This document shows positions 1 through 12,003 of a stretch of DNA of 64,000 nucleotides, in pieces (within the stretch, counting starts at the first letter, position 1; each line of letters begins with the position of its first letter). Source of the DNA: Ctena decussata (lineage: Eukaryota > Mollusca > Bivalvia > Lucinida > Lucinidae); NCBI GenBank assembly GCA_963989385.1, contig OZ022514.1, positions 25,895,222 to 25,959,221 of the forward strand, in the 5' to 3' direction. A model generated the notes under the pieces. The model saw only the letters and a program-made list of their open reading frames with translations, did not search any database and was not told the origin of the DNA. A program made the translations under genes and the position numbers.

Positions 1-475
1 TGATTTTACAATGTTTTGTTGAGTTTTCACATTTAGGTCATTTTCTCAGGAACTATTTGGGCTAGAGCCATGAAACTTGATTCATATGTACATCCCGAAT
101 AGTAAATTTCAAAGTCATCATTACTAAATTGAGTCTTTACCTACATTTTACAGTTAACTGACTTTGCAAGTTTTTGTCAAGTTTTTGCATTTAGGTCATT
201 TTCTCAGAAACTATAAGGGCTAGAGCCATGAAACTTGATTCATGCGTACACCTGTAAGAGTAGATCTCAAAGCCATCATCAATATTCAGTCGTGACCTGC
301 ATTTTACGGTTGACGGACTTTGCAAGTTTTTGTCAAGTTTTCGCATTTAGGTCTGTTTCTCAGAACTATAAGGGCTAGAGCCAAGAAACTTGGTTCATGC
401 ATACATCTTTGCTGATTTAGCTCTGTTTTGTGACAATGCACCAGCAGGCGAGACAGCGCATTCCGCAGATTATGT
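1..475 (-). repeat. Tandem-monomer element, family D, copy 1 (partial)
   Basis: Degenerate monomers of about 150-200 bp carry the phrase 'ggctctagcccttatagtttctgag' in minus orientation. The 5' head is near 473, where the minus strand reads a short GC palindrome followed by TCTCGCCTGC. The copy runs off the left edge of the window. It is the reverse-oriented relative of the copy at 7007-8155. No coding capacity is seen. Confidence 0.75.
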
Positions 476-687
476 TGTTTGTTTTTTGGTTGGGGTGGGG
501 GGGGGGGACAGAGAGGGGGCTTAAACATGTGTTTAGTTGACTAACCCTAGCCCTTGGTTCTGTTTTGGTTAATTAGACACTATGTTGTTTAGTTTGCGTG
601 GAAAATTCCTAACTCATCAGAATCAGAATTGTTTACTGGTGACACGTCCAAGGACAATCATTCACCAGGACCTGTGAATCAGGGAAG

Positions 688-1149
688 CTAGTCCCTAGCC
701 CTTACAAGAGAAGTAAACTTAGTAACTGAATCCTCTGCACCCTCAGCAGCAGAAATAAGTGAATCTTCCAGGGAATTCCAATCTCTAATAGTCTGGAAGA
801 AGAAACTGGACTTGCAAATGTCAGTCCCAGCCAATGGGGTTTGAAATGTCAGGGAATGATGATTCCTGGTACGCCTATTTGGGGGAACAAGGTCATTTAT
901 GGGTATACTAGCTGCACCCCTCAGACCTTTGTAAAGCATTATAAGTCTACTATCTTTCCTTCTCTTTTTTAGGGGTTCCCACTTAAGTTTCTCCAAAATG
1001 CCAGTCATACTCCCAGTTTCATATCTGTAATTTCCCGTTACAAATCTAGCTGCCCTTTTCTGTACCTTCTCAAGTTCATAAATGTAATATCTCAGAAACA
1101 TAGGAATCAAATTTAAAGCAAAGATGAGAACCCACAGAAATAGCAACAC
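688..1149 (-). pseudogene. Non-LTR retrotransposon ORF2, C-terminal fragment
   Basis: A 153-residue open frame ends in TAG at 688. It contains the LINE C-terminal signature QKRAARFV (about residues 30-37) and, later, RDWNSLEDSLISA, as found after the reverse transcriptase domain in CR1/L2/Jockey-type elements. The catalytic reverse transcriptase and endonuclease domains are absent, so this is a 5'-truncated insertion. The 3' untranslated part runs to about 613 and ends in two ATTCTG units, like CR1/L2 tails. Its last about 245 bp recur at 5503-5747. A dead retroposon copy, not a host gene. Confidence 0.8.
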
Positions 1150-2540
1150 TGATATTCCAGAGCAGAAGAAACCTACCAGTTAAACCACTGTGGGCACAAC
1201 CTAAGACGTACAGGGTTAGTTATAGGTGGTAAATGAAAAAAAAATTAAAAAATTCTTAGTAACTAAATACCAAGCTACTGTGGGCAATTGTTACAACTGC
1301 ATAACTGCTTGCACAACTTTTTCTTTAAAAAGAAAAACCAGATTCTCTTTATTAACAAATTGTACTACCTTGTGACGTGTTCACCTAATAATATGTATTA
1401 TACATTGTGGTCATCATATGTAACTTCCACCTTGTGCTACGATAGCACAAGGTAGACCTGTACCCCGCCTTGTGGTATTTAGTATGACCAGTTCTGCTCT
1501 GGTAGGGGAATTTTACCCAACTAGTTCCCCCATGGAAAGCTTGCAATTTGTCAAATCTGTTTTGAAATCAGGAAATGAAGAAAAAAAACTTTATAAAACA
1601 CATCTGAAATGAGAGGAAGTGGTCTAATATTTATGCTTCGATAGAAAAATTATTCTTGAACCACAAGAAAAATGTCTAAAAGTAAAAAGTATGCAAAGAC
1701 CAGGAACTGAAACAATCAAAATCCAAATCCAGCCCTCAAACCATAGTTGGAAACAACTAAGATTACAAATAATCAAGATACAGAGAACATATGGCCAACC
1801 GAGTGAGCAGCTTGTTCCCAAAAGGTGGCCACTCAGCAACCCAAACCGAACCAAAAATAATAATAACATACATAAGGTAAAACATCACAGAAACTCTGAC
1901 ACCAAAAACAAGCAACAAAGAACCACAACAGAACTACCGCCTTGGAACGGTCAGTAATGAATTACTGGGGGGCTTAAATCGATTTTACAGGCCCAACCTC
2001 ACCCTCAGTTTCTGAAGTGGTACAAAACATTTAGTTGGTTGTTCGGTTCGCATGATGTCAGGTTTGTAGTTTAGTGGCAATTTTGCAAAAATGCCACTCT
2101 GGCATTTTGTTCATTTTTCAGGCCAAATGACCTAGAACTGATAGGCAGTCAAATATCAGTTCTAGTCTTAGAACAACTAAAGAGTTTAACCTGTTACCAC
2201 TCCAAAAGTGTAACATACAGGCCTTTTCAATTTCACACTGCAGGATTAATTTTCTTATTACAGTAATGATTACCGAAATTGACTTACATTTACTCTTTTC
2301 TAAAGTTCTTACCTTTTCATAGCGCGATCTTGCAGCATTTCAACTGGAAAGTCGACAGATAGACAGATATTTAGTTTAACTTAACTCTTACATTGAGGAT
2401 ACAGCCGCAACTGCATATTTATCATATTTTACATACAGGTCAAAATATTTTGAAAATACGAGGGTCGTTCATTTAATTGTGTCACTAATGGTCCATCATA
2501 TCGTGTGACTGTAAGGAGCACATGGAAGCTGTGGCGATTT
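1150..2540. other. No gene recognised
   Basis: AT-rich DNA with no convincing ORF or splice-bounded exon. A phrase at 2459 resembles a mariner terminus (ACGAGGGTCGTTC), but no partner terminus was found. Confidence 0.4.
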
Positions 2541-2545
2541 CACGG

Positions 2546-2584
2546 TGGGGGGGGGGGGGGGGGGGGGGGGGTGGGGGGGGGGGG
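2546..2584. repeat. Poly-G tract
   Basis: Nearly pure G with a single T interruption, directly visible. It could form a G-quadruplex, and its exact length is probably unreliable in the assembly. Confidence 0.9.
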
Positions 2585-2666
2585 AGTCTATAATACCATG
2601 AAATTTCGGTCTCACCCGTTCAGTCTTTCAAAGTAATTTAAAGTTGGTTGGTTCGGTCATATACAC

Positions 2667-2929
2667 TATAGGAATGAATTTTATTTTTGTGGATTTTATC
2701 GATGTGTAAACGTCAGCGAATCACTCACAAACTGAATAAAGGGCTTTATGTTAAGTTTGTGAGTGATTCGCCGGCGTTTACACTTATTTTTTTATGGATT
2801 TTATCGATGTGTAAACGTCAGCGAATCACGCACAAACTGAATAAAGAAGGGCTTTATGTTAAGTTTGTGACTGATTCGCCGGCGTTTACACATTCATAAA
2901 ATCCACAAAAATAAAATTCATTTCTTATA
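2667..2929. mobile_element. Palindromic MITE with internally duplicated hairpin
   Basis: The outer arms (2667-2712 and 2883-2929) are inverted copies of one another. Inside, a hairpin (GTGTAAACGTCAGCGAATCA paired with its inverse) occurs twice in tandem, separated by a T-rich spacer. TATA-like dinucleotides flank both ends. Any ORF here is a by-product of the palindrome. Confidence 0.8.
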
Positions 2930-3680
2930 ATTCCAACTCGGTCATTTTTATCTAAAATTTTCAGCTTTATCGAGTATTTTAGTGTAAACAGTATTTTATT
3001 TGTATAAGCAACATTTTGACATTATTAGATGGGCAATACAAACAAGAATACAATATACAAAAGGGATTCAGAAAGAAGTCATATGACTTGTTTAAATCTG
3101 TATCCCAAAATTGCAAACGTTATCAAACAACATACAAGTGATTTGAAATATTATACTGTGAAATACTAGAATTGATAAACAGAAAATTGTTTGGTATCAT
3201 TCTTCATACTCATGTTCATGTTGTTCCACGGGGTATGGAACCTTAAGAAATAAATAAATCCTGAAGCACCAAGCAGGCTGTATACATTTACAAAAATCAC
3301 AAAATATGTGTCAAGTTTAAGGGAAAATTCATTATTCTATGTCATTACTGATATACAACATACATTAAGAAATAGTGTACGAATTAAAAGCAAAATTATT
3401 TTTGCAGTCACAGATTTAGCTTTAAATGGCACAAAAAACCGCCGCTATCATGTGTCATCTGCATCTCAATGCATTGCCACGAAATGCCGCTTGGGGACCA
3501 GCGACACAGGTTCACGTGGCGGGACCAATGTCCAGACAAGCGTGCACCTGCTGTTGCGGTCCCCACAACACTACTGACCGAGATCGCATGGCACGTATCA
3601 AGCGAAGCTCAAAGAGTATCATAAGTGCAATATCACCTTGCTGAGGTTTGAAGAAATAGTGTAAGCAGATTTCTCATCTT

Positions 3681-4440
3681 GACTACAAAACTTTTGTGCT
3701 GTTACAAGAACATTTAGATATATAACAGTTTACAAAGCTTTCGAAACATAGTGGTCGGGTCTGTCCCTATAGTGTTTCGTATTCTCTGCAAATTGTACAA
3801 CTGTGTAACGTAATCATACAATAATTTGTGAGAATAATGTGTACAGAATTTTATGAATTAAAATAATGATATAGCAGACTGTAAATTTTGCGAGCCAATA
3901 AGGCCTATAACACAGAAATGTTTGTAAGCTCTCACAAGAACATTTGGATATGCATTTACATATATAACGATTTACAAGGCTTGCAAAACTAATCAATTGG
4001 GTCTGTCCTTACTTACAGTATTTCATTTCGCATGCTCTGCAAATAGTAAAATTATGTTGCACAATCATGCATCATGAAATACTTATAAACTATAATGTAT
4101 GCAGAAGTTTGGAAATTAAACAGATTTCTAATTTCGTCTACAAAAATGTTTGTGAGCTGTTACAAGAAAATTTGAATACGAACATTTAAAGCTGTAACAG
4201 TTTACAAAGCTTGCGAAACATAGTGATCGGGTCTGTCCCTATCTATAGTGTTTCGCATGCTCTGCAAATTGAAGAACTGTGTATCTCAGTCATACATCAT
4301 ACAATAATTGATAACTATAATTTGTACAGAATTTGATGAATTAGAATTATGATATAACCAGCCTTAAATTTTGCAAGCCATTTTAATTGGTCCTATACAA
4401 TGATGTTGGTGAGCCCTCACAAGAACACACCTGGATAACA
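3681..4440. repeat. Diverged tandem repeat, period about 225-255 bp
   Basis: Three full units and part of a fourth begin near 3681, 3906, 4136 and 4391. Each carries a 'gtttgtgagctgttacaag' phrase, then 'gtttacaaagcttgc', 'gggtctgtccctat' and 'catgctctgcaaat'. The copies differ by many substitutions and small indels, so the array is old. Confidence 0.75.
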
Positions 4441-4586
4441 GCCTTACAAATTATAACGTATTGCGCGAAAAAAAACAAACACAAAAAACATGCAAGAATC
4501 ATATAAAGTTTTACTATTATGCTATTCCGTACAGTATACAAAATCTTCATATTATTTGTTAAGATCCTACATTATTGTATTTTCTA

Positions 4587-5125
4587 TTAGCCTAGCTCAA
4601 AACGTTTGGATTTTATTAGGAACTCTTGCACTACCAAAAATATCCACTCATTTTCCGCTTTTGCAAGTTCACTATTTCCATACAAAAGAGTGTTTAATGT
4701 TGGATTACAAAATAAAGACACAGTATCAAGCATTTCCTGTCTTAAGTTACTAAAACGAATGCACTCAAGTAAGTAGTGATGTGTATCCTCAACCGCTCCA
4801 CAGTCGCAAAGTGGACTAGCAATAATATTTTTAGAGTACAAGTGTTGGTTTAAGGAGCTACAATTTGTTCTCAGCCTCGAATGATAAATTTGGCCTTTTC
4901 GTTTACCTGAAAAATAATACAAAGGAGGAGTCTCTATATTAGAATTAAGTTTACGTTTAAAGGATGCTATAGTAGGTAAGTTGCGTGTTTCCTCGGGTAG
5001 CTCGTTCCATCCACGTATCGCTGAAGGCAGAAATGAATGATAATATTGCTGAGTGTTTGCGTGAACTGTATGGAGATCAGCCTCGTTTCGTAAGTTATAA
5101 TGTGTAGTACTTCCGACAGTATTTT
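4587..5125 (-). pseudogene. LINE ORF2 C-terminal domain (second LINE type)
   Basis: The minus strand stays open from about 5125 to 4587, further upstream than the first usable start codon. It reads HYNLRNEADL, then FLPSAIRGWNELPEETRN and FKRKLN. These form the 'LRN / FLPSAIRxWNxLPEEIR' block found at the end of many invertebrate LINE ORF2 proteins. A Cys-Cys-His-Cys knuckle follows (C-D-C-G, then E-D-T-H-H and C). No reverse transcriptase core is present. It belongs to a LINE lineage different from 688-1149. Confidence 0.8.
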
Positions 5126-5229
5126 AGATCGAGTATTTTAGAAACTTCCCGATTTTTGGTTCAGGGGATTTATCGAAGTACAAACGCCGTTTTCTGTACG
5201 CATTTGACCCATCAAACTGCGCTAAATAA

Positions 5230-5432
5230 GCAATAGAAAATGGAGTTGGAATTATTCAAAAGCAAAGGCACACTATGAAAAACGTAGACCTGCAACCGGT
5301 TTAAGGCCTGTATCTTATCCATGACAACAAACCTGCTCACAAATGTGTTCTTGTCCAAGACTTCTTGAAAGAGGAAGAGTAGTTCAGCTCTCTCATCCAC
5401 CTTATTCGCCAGACCTTAGTCCCTGTGACTTT
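5230..5432 (+). pseudogene. Mariner-type transposase fragment, frameshifted
   Basis: Two frames together give HDNKPAHKCVLVQDFL and then VVQLSHPPYSPDLSPCDF. This is the C-terminal part of a mariner DDE/D transposase, with the HDNxxxH aspartate and the final catalytic Asp in PYSPDLxPCDF. Frameshifts lie near 5305 and 5376, and the tandem-monomer element at 5433 interrupts it immediately after CDF. Non-functional. Confidence 0.75.
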
Positions 5433-6986
5433 TTAGCTCACCTGAGCCGAAGGCTCCGGGGAGCTTATAGGATAGGCAGGCTCCGTTGTCCGTCGTCGTC
5501 GTCAGAATCAGAATTGTTTACTGGTGATACGTCCAAGGACAATCATTCACCAGGACCTGTGAATCAGGGAAGCTAGTCCCTAGCTCTTATAAGAGAAGTA
5601 AACTTAGTAACTGAATCCTCTGCACACTCAGCAGCAGAAATAAGGGAATCTTCCATGGAATTCCAATCTTTAATAGCCGGGGAGAAGAAACTGGACTTGT
5701 AAATGTCAGTCCCAGCCAATGGGGTTTGAAATGCCAGGGAATGATGACGTCGTCGTCGTCGTCCGTCCTTAATTTCAAATGACTTCTCCTCTGAAACTGC
5801 TTGGCCGATTGTAACAAAATTTCATATGTAGCCTCCAGGGATCTTAGGAACGAAAACTTGTTCAAACGGTTCTGGTCACATGACTAACATGGCCGCCATA
5901 CCCATATATGATAAGAACCTTAAAAAAGCTTCTTCTCCAGAACCAATATACCGACGGCCTTGAAACTTGGTAAGTAATATCGGGTACGCGAGTACTACTA
6001 GAACGCTTCAAATTATGACCTTGGGTTGACCTTGACCTTTTTACGGTAATGTCAAATTGGCTTCCTAGTGCTTTCACATGGCAAAATGCTAGAACATAAG
6101 ACTTCATGGAAACTGTCGAAGACCTTGGGCTCGAAATTGGTATCTACAGTCATCTTAAAGAGTACATGAAGATTTATGAGTACAAGAGGTCAAGATCATT
6201 CTTTGACCTTTGACCCAGAACTCTCATATTTTGACAATTTCAAACAATATCCTCAAAAGCCACTGGGCGAATGGAAACCAAATTTCATATAGAGCCTCCA
6301 GGGGTTGAGGGAACGAAAATTTATTCATACGGTCCAGGTCACATGACCAGTACGACTGCCACACCCATATATGGTAAAAACGTTTAAAATCTTCTTCTCC
6401 AGAACCAAATGAACGATGGCCTTGAAACTTGGTATGTAGCATTAGGTACTCGAGTACTATCAAGATTGTTCAAATTATGACCTTGGATTGACCTTAATCT
6501 TTTTTACGGCAAGGTCAAATGTGGGAAAATGCTAGAACATAAAATTGCATGGAAAGTTTTGAAGATTAAGGCCTAAAATTGGTACGAGGGATGAGCATTA
6601 AATAATGCCACGCCCATATATGGTAAAAATCTTTAGAAATCTTCTTCTCCAAAACTAATTGACCGATTGCCTTGAAATTTTGTATGTAGCATTGAGTACT
6701 CCAGTACTATCAACATTGTTCAAAATGATGACCTTGGACCGACCTTGGTCATTTTACGGCAAGGTCAAATATGGGAAAATGCTAGAACATAAGATTTCGT
6801 GGAAAGTTTTAAAAATTTTGGCCTAAAATATGGTTTATAAGGTTGTCTTAATGAGTACATGAAGATTTATGAGTACAAGAGGTCATTGTTTTTCTTTGAC
6901 TTTTGACCAAATACTCATATTAACATAAGAAAAAGTCACTTTGCCAATTGCTCAAGTGAGCGATTCAGGTCCTCACGACCCTCTTG
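5433..6986 (-). mobile_element. Tandem-monomer element, family B, copy 1
   Basis: On the minus strand it begins at 6986 with CAAGAGGGTC and a short palindrome, then ATCGCTCACTTGA. Degenerate monomers follow (about 330-460 bp, 'caaggtcaacccaaggtca', 'ggccatgttggtcatgtgac'), then a GAC/GTC-rich tract. It closes at 5433-5470 with the hairpin GGAGCCTTCGGCTC inside an outer AGCTC/GAGCT stem. It inserted in the T-run after the mariner CDF motif. A LINE end is inserted at 5503-5747. Confidence 0.8.
5503..5747 (-). mobile_element. LINE 3' end inserted in a (GTC)n tract
   Basis: About 245 bp match 618-862 with few differences. Both sides are the GTC microsatellite of the surrounding family-B element, so the insertion is nested and younger than its host. 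5' truncation is typical of target-primed reverse transcription. Confidence 0.8.
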
Positions 6987-7006
6987 TTCCTGTTTCCTTT
7001 ACTAAA

Positions 7007-8155
7007 CAAGAATTCCGCGGAATGCGGTGTCTCGCCTGCTGGCGCTTTGTCACAAAACAGAGCTAAATCAGCAAAGATGTATGCATGAACCAAGTTTCTT
7101 GGCTCTACTAGCCCTAACAGTTTCTGAGAAAACTTGACAAAAACCTGCAAAGTCAGTCAACCACAAAATGTAGGTAAAGACTCAATATTGATGATGACTT
7201 GAGTCCTCTTCCAGATGAATGCATGAACCAAGTATCATGGCTCTAGCCCTTAAAGTTTCTGAGAAAGACCTAAAGCTTGACAAAAATATTGCAAAGCTTG
7301 ACAAATAAAATTGCAGTCAGTCAACCGTAAAATGTAGGTCAAGACTTGATCTTAATGATGGCTTTGAAATTTACTCTTCGAGATGTATGCATGAACCAAG
7401 TTTCATGGCTCTAGCCCTTATAGTTTCTGACAAAATGACCTAAATGCAAAAACTCGACAAAAAATTGCAAAGTCAGTCAACCATAAAATGTAGGTCAAGA
7501 CTCAATATTGATGATGGTTTTGACATTCACTCTTCCAGATGTACGAATGAACCAAGTTTCATGGCCTTAGCGCCTTTAGTTTCTGAGAAAATGACCTAGA
7601 CCTGAAAACTTGACAAAAAACTGCAAAGTCAGTCAACCGTAAAATCTAGGTCAAGACTCAATATTGATGATGACTTTGAGATCTACTCTTCCAGATGTAT
7701 GCACGACCCACATTTCATGGCTCTATCCCTTATAGTTTCTGAAAAAATGACATAAACCCGAAAAAATTGCTAAGTCAGTCAACCGTAAAATGTAGGTCAA
7801 GACTCAACATTGATGATTGCTTTCAGCTGTACTCTTCTAGATGTAGGCACGATCCAAGTTTCATGGCTCTAGCCCTTAAAGTTTCTAAGAAAATGACCTA
7901 AATCCGAAAACTTGACAAAAAATTGCGAAGTCAGTCAACCGTAAAATCTAGGTCAAGACTCAACATTGATGATGGCTTTCAGCTGTACTCTTCCAGATGT
8001 AAGCATGACCCAAGTTTCATGGCTCTAGCCCTTATAGTTTCTGAGAAAATGACTTAAACACCAAACATCGACAAAGTTTACGCCGCCGCCGACGACGACG
8101 ACGACACCGGAAAAGCAATACATATGTCTCGCCTCTGCTTCGCAGGCGAGACAAT
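7007..8155 (+). mobile_element. Tandem-monomer element, family D, copy 2
   Basis: It starts CAAGAATTCCGCGGAAT, then TCTCGCCTGC. About six degenerate monomers of roughly 165-180 bp follow ('atggctctagcccttatag', 'gtcagtcaaccgtaaaatg'). It ends with a GCC/GAC tract at 8083-8105 and a terminal hairpin, GTCTCGCC paired with GGCGAGAC around a CTTCG loop (8126-8152). It lies head to head with the family-B copy, 20 bp away. Confidence 0.8.
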
Positions 8156-8159
8156 AAAA

Positions 8160-9360
8160 ACTTTTCTGGTCGTTGTTATGGATCCCGAAGTGTACTTGGT
8201 AGACTAAGTGTAATTTACCAGTGGCTTAAGGGTATACCTAAAATGTCCTACTTCTTTTAGATTTTTATGCTTCACTGCTTGTGAAGAGCAAGGACAGTAA
8301 ATACACGAGAGAGTGGGATTGCATTTCAAGACTAGAGTAAAACTGATTCTATCATGGATCTTGTTTCCCGAGAGTCGGGATACAATTAAGGTCCGTGATA
8401 CAAACATTTATGTACACGTCTCAGATAATGTGCCAATTCTCGAAGGTCTCGTTACTGTGGAAAACGAGTAGTTTCTTTTCTTTCTTTTCTATTATATATT
8501 AGTAAAAGTGTATTTTGAAGCATATCCCATTGTACGCGGCATAAAATTGGCTTTCTATCGGTACCTAATCGTCTCAAAGAGTTTTGTTATTACTAAGAAC
8601 ACTTTTCATAAAGTGTCGATAAAGTACGAGGTAGGTATCACATACGCCAACGCATTGCTATCGAAAGTCTTTCTTTTTTTCAAGATCGGGAAGTCAGCAA
8701 TGACTTCGATTATAACTAATCAGTGACCCACATAGATACCCGTGACTCGCATCTCCGGTTAAAAGTAGGTATTTTTCCAATCGACGCGTGTCACGCCGCT
8801 GGACAGGTGAGTGGCTAAAAAATCGATAATTTTATCGACCGCAGTATATGTTCTAGCTTCAACCCCCTTTTCGTCTCTTTTTGTCCAGTTTGATACAATT
8901 ACAATTTTTCTTTCGCGAAAACATAGCGTCTATTCAGGCGCGGCGTCCTGTTGTCTTTGAAAGTGACGCACACGTTTAAACATTACGGCAATCTACGTCA
9001 TGATATCCATACAGTTGGAACGCAGCTCCAAGGAGTAGGGATATAATCAAGCCCATAGCAACGAATTTTTGTTCGAAATTGTCGCCATCAAAATGGCTAT
9101 CGGCGAACCCCATAGTACTTTAACGCCACCATACAGATTAATCAAATCGCCCCACCGGTTGAAATTGAAAGAGCACTTTTCTGACTTCCATTATTGAATT
9201 TTTCTGTTAAAATAATTCCAGGACATCCTTTTCCGCCTGTGTAATTATTGACGAAACAGTGCCCTTAATGTCAGCGTCAAACATGTGAACAAAAAAATAC
9301 GATTTACAGCTTATTCGACTTTCTCCAAAACGCAGACCTATGCCATAATAAATACTGATA
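8160..9360. other. No gene recognised
   Basis: Mixed-composition DNA. Short ORFs of 60-98 residues show no domain and have no supporting splice sites. Confidence 0.4.
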
Positions 9361-9362
9361 TA

Positions 9363-10262
9363 CGAGGGGCGTTCGAAAAGTAATGCAAATGGCCTCATAA
9401 CTTTGTTTAGGGGAATACTGGGTACAAATGCTATGCATATGCTAAAAACACTACATTTTGTCTTTACAATGATACCAAACGCTGTACAAAGACACCTTTC
9501 CATATTGACTTACAACGCATTTTATTAGGCCCCTGTCATACCACTGGGCTAATTTCATATGTAAAATCTTTTCAGTGTTGGGCATTCAAGTCAAATATCG
9601 TTGCAAATACAAAATTAATCTTTGTCAGTTGCGTGTCCATTGTTGCCTACAATATTCATACAAAAGTTAGAAGGGTGGCAACTGTCATCGATTTATTCCT
9701 TGCAAAGCAATGCGCAATTCTTATGACGTTATTGAAATATACGTTAACGTCATTTTTGAAAGCTTGTAGAGGCTTCGTTTCTGGCATTAATTTGAATTTA
9801 TTGACAGGTTTTCGTTGACCCATATAAATACTCTTACTGACAAGATTTTGCATGCTAATACTCTTGTTTTCATTACAAAATCATTTAATTTTAGTAGAAA
9901 TGGGGAATTTGCTACTACACAATCCATATTCCAGGGCCAATATGGAACCCAGATTAAAAATAATTTCCGCGATATTTACAGGACAACATTGCCTGGGCAT
10001 TGTGTTTAAGTAGCAAAAATAAAAAAAAAATCAAAGACTGCTGATATATAAATTACGGCCTACTTAACTAAAATTCTGCAGTGCCTTTAGGGTATACCTC
10101 TATCAAAGAAGTTAAAAATGTACCTTTTTAAAAAAAATACACCGTGTTTGCAGACTTTCCTACGCATATCATAGCTTTATGTGTTTTTGCAATCAGAAGT
10201 TCTGATTTTATGTTGGTTACCGAGAAATTACGTCATTTGCATTACTTTTCGAACGCCCCTCG
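9363..10262. mobile_element. Mariner-type element, 900 bp, non-autonomous
   Basis: Inverted termini of about 30 bp (CGAGGGGCGTTCGAAAAGTA and its reverse complement) are flanked by TA at 9361-9362 and 10263-10264. The terminus resembles Tc1/mariner elements and the TA duplication fits. The interior has no transposase-like ORF, so the copy is an internal-deletion derivative or a long MITE. Confidence 0.85.
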
Positions 10263-10269
10263 TATATTC

Positions 10270-11130
10270 TACTATTATGTGAAATTTCAGAAAATTTGGT
10301 TTTGGAACATTTTAAAATTGCAAAATAACATATGACCACCCGGTTTGAAAACAAACCGAAAATGGCGTCGAAATCATGCCAGCCTTACGCGCTAAGTGTT
10401 CACTGCCAAATTAACGAACTCACAATTCGGCCTGTCCGTAGAAACGTAACACCTCTCACTGATTAATCTTCAACCAAGACCGAATAAAACAGTCAAGCAA
10501 ATACATTTTATTCATATTTTATTGTCAGATACAATAATGTCAACTCTCACCTCTATGCTCTAGCAAATCGTAAACACAAGCTTAAGACGTGATTTTGAAT
10601 CGATTAGAAGTTTGTATAATCATGGCTTGAAAGACGGACTTAATCAGCAATTGATGTTCATTTAGGTACAGTTCATGCTATCGTTCAGGATTACCCTTTC
10701 CCCTCATAATTGAGCGGTAATTTAACGGTTATTTCTTTTTTAATTAGCAGATCACGCGCTTGATTTCAAAAGTCAAATAAACGGTTGTATGTGAGTAACC
10801 TGGGAGGGATGAGGAATGCCCCCCCCCCCTCCCTTCGTTGGACGGTTAGAAGCAGGAGTGTAGGGGTTATTACACTTTACGCACAATTATGTTTATCCTT
10901 TGAGAGCAAGAATAAGAGGTGAGCCCCAACAATATTTTTAATTGCCGCTACTATTGAAATCTTGTTCAATTTACAAATACCAGCATCTTCAAATATGGCG
11001 ATACCTGTTGAAATTTTGACTATTTGACAAAATTACAATACGCACCTGGCTATTAGCGTACAGGCAGTTACGCCTTTGAGAAGGGTAAGCAGTGCACTGT
11101 ATGCATGCGATGTTTTTGCATTGCCTGTAT
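10270..11130. other. No gene recognised
   Basis: No ORF with recognisable motifs. A short C-tract lies at about 10820. This is intergenic DNA 3' of the TLR locus. Confidence 0.4.
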
Positions 11131-11150
11131 AAGTCTGAGAAACTCGTCAG

Positions 11151-11426
11151 ATTGATTGATTGATTGATTTGATGCTTAACGTCCACGGTAAACAACTATG
11201 GTCATGTCGGGACGGTCAGTTAACCTAACCACACTATTCCTGGGCAGGCTTAGACCTCCTAAGCGGTTAACCAGTACTAAGTGCACATACTTTCGCCAGT
11301 AACTGACAACTGCCCTTCTTGAATCAGCGGAAGGAGAAACGAAAGTATGTGGCCAGACCGGGTTTCGAACCCAGGACCTCTGACTTATGAGTCAGGTGCC
11401 CTACCGATTGCGCTACGCGGCCCAGC
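11151..11426 (-). mobile_element. SINE-A, tRNA-like head, full length
   Basis: On the minus strand it begins with a tRNA-like region: box A 'GTAGCGCAATCGGTAGG', a CAT-type anticodon arm, and box B GGGTTCGAAACCC. It ends in an ATCAATCAATC-type tail. A perfect 14-bp target duplication, GAGAAACTCGTCAG, flanks it (11137-11150 and 11427-11440). The anticodon-arm sequence suggests descent from tRNA-Met, with an extra G. It lies about 80 bp beyond the broken TIR end of the receptor gene. Confidence 0.9.
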
Positions 11427-11506
11427 GAGAAACTCGTCAGGCATCTGAGTGTTTTTTTGTTTGTTTTTTGGGGAAGGGGTGGGTGGGGGGGGGGGGGCAG
11501 CGACAT

Positions 11507-12003
11507 TTACAAATATGCAGGTACACGGGTAGATCTACATAAAATAATAGAATAGAATTGAACATTTATTTCTCCAGCTCTCCACAGCTCCTCCTGAAGA
11601 TCATTAGGATTCAAAGGTTCCATCATGACTGGGATAACAACTTGGCGTTTTGTATAAATTCCTTCCATCATCGCCATGTTGAATTCGTAAACATTCCAAT
11701 TATCCTTGCAATAGGTGTTTGACAGCAAGATTATAACTTTTTTTACAACTTCGAACAGCCTTTGAAATGACGTCATAAAGTCTCCTCCCTGCTTGAAGTT
11801 CATCTCTAATAATCACCTTAAAACTATGGCGTTGAAGGTATGGATACAGTTTCTGGGAAACAAAATCATGCAGAGTATGGTTTCTGGAAATCTCGTAATC
11901 CCGATCATATGAAATATAAACATCATAGTCCAGTTCTATAGTAGACCCTTCAAGAGGGTGGTATGGATTTATATTCTCCTTCCGATAGTTTGCAGGTATC
12001 TAA
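11507..12003 (-). other. TIR-domain segment with two frameshifts
   Basis: The LRR/membrane frame stops at 11969, while the TIR frame is open only from about 12003, so one shift lies between 11984 and 12003. A second shift coincides with a run of seven A on the coding strand (11738-11744). Six A would keep C-K-K-V-I-I in frame. The last frame ends at 11507 after EELWRAGE and lacks the FW box. The A-run shift could be a sequencing error; the first is less easily dismissed. Confidence 0.8.

Noticed and set aside
3308..3644. Two overlapping plus-strand ORFs in a locally GC-richer patch
   Set aside because: No domain, no splice sites, and the frames overlap without either being favoured.
11320..11426. 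Possible tRNA gene
   Set aside because: It is the head of SINE-A: it has the SINE body, tail and target duplication, and an irregular anticodon loop.
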